Part shown: one piece after another, positions 14,684 through 17,848 of the stretch | How positions within the stretch are numbered: the first letter of the stretch is position 1 | Layout of the letters: each line of letters begins with the position of its first letter | Assembly: GCA_020342025.1 (NCBI GenBank) | Contig: CP070840.1 | Location: 660,448 to 678,295, forward strand | Direction of reading: 5' to 3' | DNA from: Deltaproteobacteria bacterium | Lineage (GTDB): Bacteria > Desulfobacterota > DSM-4660 > Desulfatiglandales > HGW-15 | Length of the DNA: 17,848 nucleotides | Notes under the pieces: generated by a model | The model's database searches: none | Told to the model about the DNA's origin: nothing | The model's input: the letters and a program-made list of their open reading frames with translations, nothing else | Translations under genes and position numbers: made by a program

Positions 14684-16024
14684 CTACATAACTTTAAGCA
14701 ATTGGTTTGCGGCGGTGAGCAGGGGATCCCAAGTGGGGCCGAACGGTGGCGCATAGGCCAGATCGGACTGACTGAATTCTTCAACAGTAAACTTGGCGTG
14801 CAAGGCAATGGCCGCTGCATTGACCCGATGGGCAGCCCCATCTCTTCCAACCAACTGAGCGCCTAAAAGACGTCTGGATTTCCTGTCCGCCACCATCTGC
14901 ACGCCAATCTTGGATGCCCCGGGGTGACGGTGGGCTCGGGTGGAGCTCTGGATCATCATCTCCACCGGCTCAAATCCGAATTCCTCAGCCTCAACCATGC
15001 TCAGTCCGGTGCGGGCCACCTCAAGTCCAAGAACCTTGAAGGCGGCTGTTCCAGCAACCCCTGGCAGCTCTGCGTTTCTGCCCGTCACATTATCAGCGAC
15101 CGCCCAACCGGCCCTGTTGGCCCTTAAAGCAAGGGGGATCCATGTCCTTTGGTCCGTGACCACATGAAAGGCGTCTGCACAGTCCCCAGCTGCATAGATA
15201 TGCGGGTCGGAGGTGAGAAGCCCCTTGTCCACAGCAATGGCGTTTTCCGGCCCAAGTTCCAAGCCTGCCTTTTCTGCCAGTTGGCTGTTGGGAGTGATTC
15301 CAATGGCCACTAATACCATCTGGCCCTCCAGCGTCAGGTCCGAGCAGACAACCTGAAGTATTCCATCCTTTTTCTCGATCCTTTTAACATCGTGACCCAG
15401 GTGCATGTTAATGCCGTTGGACTCAATCTCCTCCTTGACCATGTCAGCCAATTTTTCATGTATCCAGGGCAGAAAGACGGGCCGGGATTTCACCATATCC
15501 ACCCCCATACCCCTCTCATGGAGGGCCTCGCACATCTCCAGAGCAATATACCCCATGCCAATGATGATGGCCTTTTTCACATTTTGATCATGAATAAACT
15601 GCTTTATTCTTCTGCCATCTTTCAGGGTTTTCAGGACCATGACGCCAGGAAGGTCAAAACCTGGCAAGTCCGGAATGACGGGGGAGGCACCGGTTGCTAT
15701 TAAGAGCTTTTCATAGGGTAATTGGAAATCCTCGCCCTTTAGCGTCTTTCCCTTGACAATTTTAGTGGAAGGGTCAATAAGCTCCACCCGATGCTCGGTT
15801 CTCAGGTCTATGCCCTGTTCTTCCCTGAAAACGTGCGCCTGTCTTACTACAAGATCATCTATGTCCCGACCGGGATCAGCAATGTTATAGGGAATCCCTC
15901 AGGCACTGTAAGAGACGTCTCTCGTTTGTTCTAAAACGCTTACCTCCATATCAGGTTGTTTCCTCTTTGCCCGGCTGGCCGCGCTCATACCCGCCGCATC
16001 CCCGCCTATAACCACAAACTTCAT
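14684..16024 (-). CDS. Predicted selenoprotein: CoA-disulfide-reductase/NADH-oxidase-like FAD enzyme with Sec42
   Basis: Read on the minus strand from ATG 16024 to the TAA/TGA-type end at 14684, this is one frame of 446 residues plus stop, interrupted only by TGA at codon 42 (15899-15901). AAGGAGG (16030-16036) lies 5 nt before the ATG. Domains: FAD-binding VVIGGDAAGMSAASRAKR (4-21); the redox motif VSYSA-U-GIPYNIAD, where the family has Cys; ATGA (110-113); NAD(P)-binding GMGYIALE (156-163); FAD-binding AAGDCAD (278-284); and a C-terminal dimerisation domain ending with DLAYAPPFGPTWDP (421-434). Family members reduce CoA disulfide, other disulfides, persulfides or oxygen with NAD(P)H through the single active-site Cys (Cys43 in S. 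aureus CoA-disulfide reductase). A hairpin with a GGUC loop follows the UGA. I infer that UGA is decoded as selenocysteine. A simple caller would start at GTG 15787, losing the FAD motif. There is no rhodanese domain. Confidence 0.85.
15857..15883 (-). promoter_or_regulatory. SECIS-like hairpin downstream of the in-frame UGA
   Basis: Numbering the U of UGA as 1, RNA bases 27-38 fold as UCCC-GGUC-GGGA, with the apical loop GGUC at 31-34 (genomic 15871-15868). The loop begins 27 nt after the UGA, within the range accepted for bacterial SECIS elements. The stem extends below a bulged A26 with G25-C39 and U24-A40, then after two mismatches with three more pairs (19-21 with 43-45). E. coli fdhF also has a GGUC loop and a bulge lower in the stem. 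The fold was made by eye. Confidence 0.6.
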
Positions 16025-16147
16025 CTTTTCCTCCTTCACCACGTATTAAGTTAGACCACGAATATCCGTTGCCCGGTTTCACGGGGCGCTCAAGCTATCT
16101 TCCATTAGATGATCAAAGAAATCCAGTCTAATTAAATACCCTGTGGC

Positions 16148-16202
16148 TCTGCGAACCCTGCCCGCCATCGCTCTCGCTCAGGCGAGGCAGGCGGGTCTGC
16201 GA
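16148..16202. repeat. Small GC-rich palindromic insertion flanked by 7-bp direct repeats
   Basis: A 41-bp block (16155-16195) contains nested inverted repeats: CCCGCC (16161-16166) with GGCGGG (16190-16195), and inside it CTCGC (16173-16177) with GCGAG (16182-16186). The block is bordered by the direct repeat TCTGCGA at 16148-16154 and 16196-16202, as a target duplication would leave. It resembles a small dispersed palindrome; no gene is present. Confidence 0.45.
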
Positions 16203-16214
16203 GAGATATACAGA

Positions 16215-16258
16215 GACCCTTTCGGGGTCGGCAATCAAGCCACCACTTCGAGTGGTGG
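16215..16258. repeat. Tandem pair of strong hairpins
   Basis: GACCC (16215-16219) pairs with GGGTC (16225-16229) around TTTCG, and CCACCACT (16240-16247) pairs perfectly with AGTGGTGG (16251-16258) around TCG. No T-tract follows on either strand, and the flanking genes diverge, so terminators are not expected. Possible readings are a REP-like element or the hairpin end of a lost IS200/IS605-type element; both are inference. The remaining sequence of 16025-16560 shows no coding capacity. Confidence 0.5.
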
Positions 16259-16462
16259 TAATTGACTCATCTTAGTTTTCTCTGCCCAAAACGCAACACT
16301 TTTGCTCACTTTCAACGGAACGCCAGATTCTTTGGAACGGGGTCTCAAATCCCTCCTCTTAGTCAAGTATTGAGACTGGAACCGGCAGATTATGCCCTGG
16401 TGGTGATCAGGGGGTGAAAAAGGTTTGACTTGGAGAAGGGAGGTATGTTAAGGTTTGAAAAA

Positions 16463-16480
16463 TGAATGAAAGCTCATTCA
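16463..16480. promoter_or_regulatory. FadR-type (TetR family) operator
   Basis: A perfect 18-bp palindrome, TGAATGA-AAGC-TCATTCA, lies about 100 bp before the hydroxyacyl-CoA dehydrogenase start. From memory, the Bacillus FadR (TetR-family fatty-acid degradation repressor) consensus is TGAATGA-N4-TCATTCA, so arms and spacing match exactly. Such repressors are released by long-chain acyl-CoA. A -35-like TTGACT (16425-16430) lies just upstream, but its -10 partner is weak. The repressor gene itself is not in the window. Confidence 0.75.
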
Positions 16481-16580
16481 GTTTAGTTTTAATTAAATAA
16501 ATCAATAAGATATGTAAAATTCTCGAAAGCCAGTTTTTTGAAAGCGGTCAAATGGGGGATATAGTGGGGGAGGTCTTTCT

Positions 16581-17848
16581 ATGAGGAAGAAGATTGAGAG
16601 GGTAGGGGTGCTTGGTGCAGGGGTGATGGGGGCAACCATTGCAGCTCAATTGGCCAATGTGGGTATTGAGACGATTCTGCTCGATATTGTGCCCCCTGAA
16701 TTCACGGAGGAGGATAGGAAAAAGGGGCTCACCGAGGAAAGCAAGGCATTTAGAAACAAATTTGCGCAAAAAGGGTTAGATACGGCCCTGAAGTCAAAAC
16801 CAGCCTCCTTTTATATACCCGAAAATGCCAAGCTGATCAGCATGGGGAACCTGGAAGATGATCTTGAAGGTCTAAGAGATGTGGACTGGATCATCGAGGT
16901 GGTGGTTGAAAGGCTGGATATCAAGCAATTGGTATTTGAAAAGATCGAAAGCGTTAGGGCGCCTGGCACCATTGTGACCTCCAACACCTCCGGCATACCC
17001 GCCAAGGCCATGTGTGAGGGGCGTTCAGAGGACTTCCAGAAGTATTTTGCCATCACCCATTTTTTCAATCCCCCCAGATATATGAAGCTTCTAGAAATTG
17101 TACCAGGACCAAATACGCTCCCCGAGGTGATAGAGGTTCTGGCAGAGATATGTGAAAAGGTGCTGGGTAAAGGGATTGTGTATGCCAAAGACACACCCAA
17201 CTTTATAGCCAATCGGATTGGGACCTTTAGCATGTTTTCTGCCATGAAGAATATGATGGATCTGGGATTGAGCATTGAAGCCGTGGATCAGTTGACAGGG
17301 CCCGTTGTGGGGAACCCCAAAAGCGCGTCGTTCAGAACAGCTGACCTGGTGGGCCTTGATACCTTGATACACGTGGCGAATAATGTGTATGAGGGGGCGG
17401 CTGAAGATGAGAAGCGGGAGATGTTCAAGGCGCCCGATTTCATCATTCAGATGATCGAGAACAAGCTTCTGGGTGAAAAGACCAAACAGGGCTTTTACAA
17501 GAAGAGCAAGGATGCTGAAGGGGGTAAGGTCATCCTTTCCCTGGATTACAATTCAATGGAATATACCCCGCAGGAAAAGGTTAAACTCGCATCGTTGAAT
17601 ACGGCGAAAAATATTTCAGGGGCTTCGGAGAAGATCAAGTCCCTTTACTATGCGGGTGATGCGGGGGGGGAGTTCACCTTTAGAAGCATGTCAGAAACGC
17701 TCATCTATGCAGCCAACCGGATCCCGGAGATTGCTGATGATATTGTGAACGTGGATAACGCCATGAAGTGGGGTTTTGCCCGAAAACTAGGGCCCTTTGA
17801 GGCCTGGGATGGCATCGGTGTGAGTGAATCTGTGGCCAAGATGAAAGG
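16581..17848 (+). CDS. fadN: 3-hydroxyacyl-CoA dehydrogenase, FadN-like (3' end outside the window)
   Basis: This is an open frame of 422 complete codons running off the right edge. It oxidises 3-hydroxyacyl-CoA to 3-ketoacyl-CoA with NAD in fatty-acid beta-oxidation. The N-terminal Rossmann fold has GAGVMG (12-17) in VGVLGAGVMGATIAAQLANV and an acidic Asp ending the second strand (ILLD). TSNTSGIP marks the substrate-contact Ser/Asn region. The catalytic pair is His160 in THFFNPPRYM and Glu172 in LLEIVPG, 12 residues apart as in known enzymes. The first C-terminal helical domain (DTPNFIANRIG, then DLVGLDTL) and a second such domain (KLGPFEAWDGIGV) follow. This layout fits the long FadN type of Bacillus, where an enoyl-CoA hydratase domain comes last; that part would lie beyond the window. 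GGGGGAGG (16566-16573) precedes ATG 16581 by 7 nt. A FadR-type operator lies upstream. Confidence 0.92.
   Translation, partial: MRKKIERVGVLGAGVMGATIAAQLANVGIETILLDIVPPEFTEEDRKKGLTEESKAFRNKFAQKGLDTALKSKPASFYIPENAKLISMGNLEDDLEGLRDVDWIIEVVVERLDIKQLVFEKIESVRAPGTIVTSNTSGIPAKAMCEGRSEDFQKYFAITHFFNPPRYMKLLEIVPGPNTLPEVIEVLAEICEKVLGKGIVYAKDTPNFIANRIGTFSMFSAMKNMMDLGLSIEAVDQLTGPVVGNPKSASFRTADLVGLDTLIHVANNVYEGAAEDEKREMFKAPDFIIQMIENKLLGEKTKQGFYKKSKDAEGGKVILSLDYNSMEYTPQEKVKLASLNTAKNISGASEKIKSLYYAGDAGGEFTFRSMSETLIYAANRIPEIADDIVNVDNAMKWGFARKLGPFEAWDGIGVSESVAKMK

Noticed and set aside
14684..15787. Reductase starting at the internal GTG at 15787
   Set aside because: It would lack the FAD-binding motif and the redox site and has no ribosome site; the frame continues upstream through the TGA to a strong start at 16024.
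15899..15901. Nonsense mutation making the reductase a pseudogene
   Set aside because: The TGA is exactly at the catalytic Cys codon, there are no frameshifts or other stops, all other motifs are intact and a SECIS-like hairpin follows.
16215..16258. Hairpin pair as bidirectional terminator
   Set aside because: The flanking genes diverge from this region and no T-tract follows either stem.
1..17848. CRISPR array, tRNA or rRNA genes
   Set aside because: No regularly spaced direct repeats, tRNA cloverleaf or rRNA-like sequence was seen by eye; weak tRNA signals could be missed without a covariance search.

Overview
The window looks like chromosomal DNA of a Desulfobacterota (delta-proteobacterial) relative. 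This rests on the gene mix: a Tat-exported DUF362 protein, a Slp lipoprotein, a FadN-type hydroxyacyl-CoA dehydrogenase, small palindromic mobile elements and an apparent selenocysteine gene. Base composition is near 50% GC. No rRNA, tRNA, CRISPR array, transposase gene or phage module was seen, so the taxonomic call is inference.

Layout. At 2-1342 is the protease end of a Lon-family (S16) enzyme with an unusual C-terminal extension. A lipoprotein-like gene with its own sigma70 promoter follows (1572-2111), then a convergent Tat-signal DUF362 gene (2198-3400, minus). Two copies of a roughly 95-bp palindromic MITE/REPIN-like element (2118-2212 and 3914-4009) bracket that gene and a decayed TPR gene end (3563-3805). 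Next come APS kinase cysC (4256-4867), a cupin (5100-5468), a 99-aa unknown (5760-6059), an MFS transporter (6229-7467) converging on a slp-type lipoprotein (7471-8004, minus), and mutY (8252-9328).

From 9336 to 14556 lies a drug-efflux unit: a cluster of TTTACG half-sites and a promoter, a TetR regulator, an RND membrane-fusion protein and an RND pump. No TolC-like outer-membrane channel is present, so that part must be encoded elsewhere.

The most notable locus is 14684-16024 (minus). It encodes a complete 446-residue CoA-disulfide-reductase/NADH-oxidase-like flavoprotein, but codon 42, the redox-active cysteine of the family motif SYSxCGIPY, is TGA. The reading frame is intact on both sides, the start has a strong Shine-Dalgarno, and a hairpin with a GGUC apical loop lies 27 nt after the UGA, like the loop of the E. 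coli fdhF SECIS. I read this as a selenoprotein in which selenocysteine replaces the catalytic cysteine. Ordinary gene calling would truncate it to start at an internal GTG.

Divergent from it, a FadN-like 3-hydroxyacyl-CoA dehydrogenase (16581 to the window end) is preceded by a perfect FadR-type (TetR family) operator, TGAATGA-N4-TCATTCA. The pair suggests a link between acyl-CoA oxidation and CoA/thiol redox chemistry. The intergenic space between them also holds several strong hairpins that resemble a small mobile palindrome.
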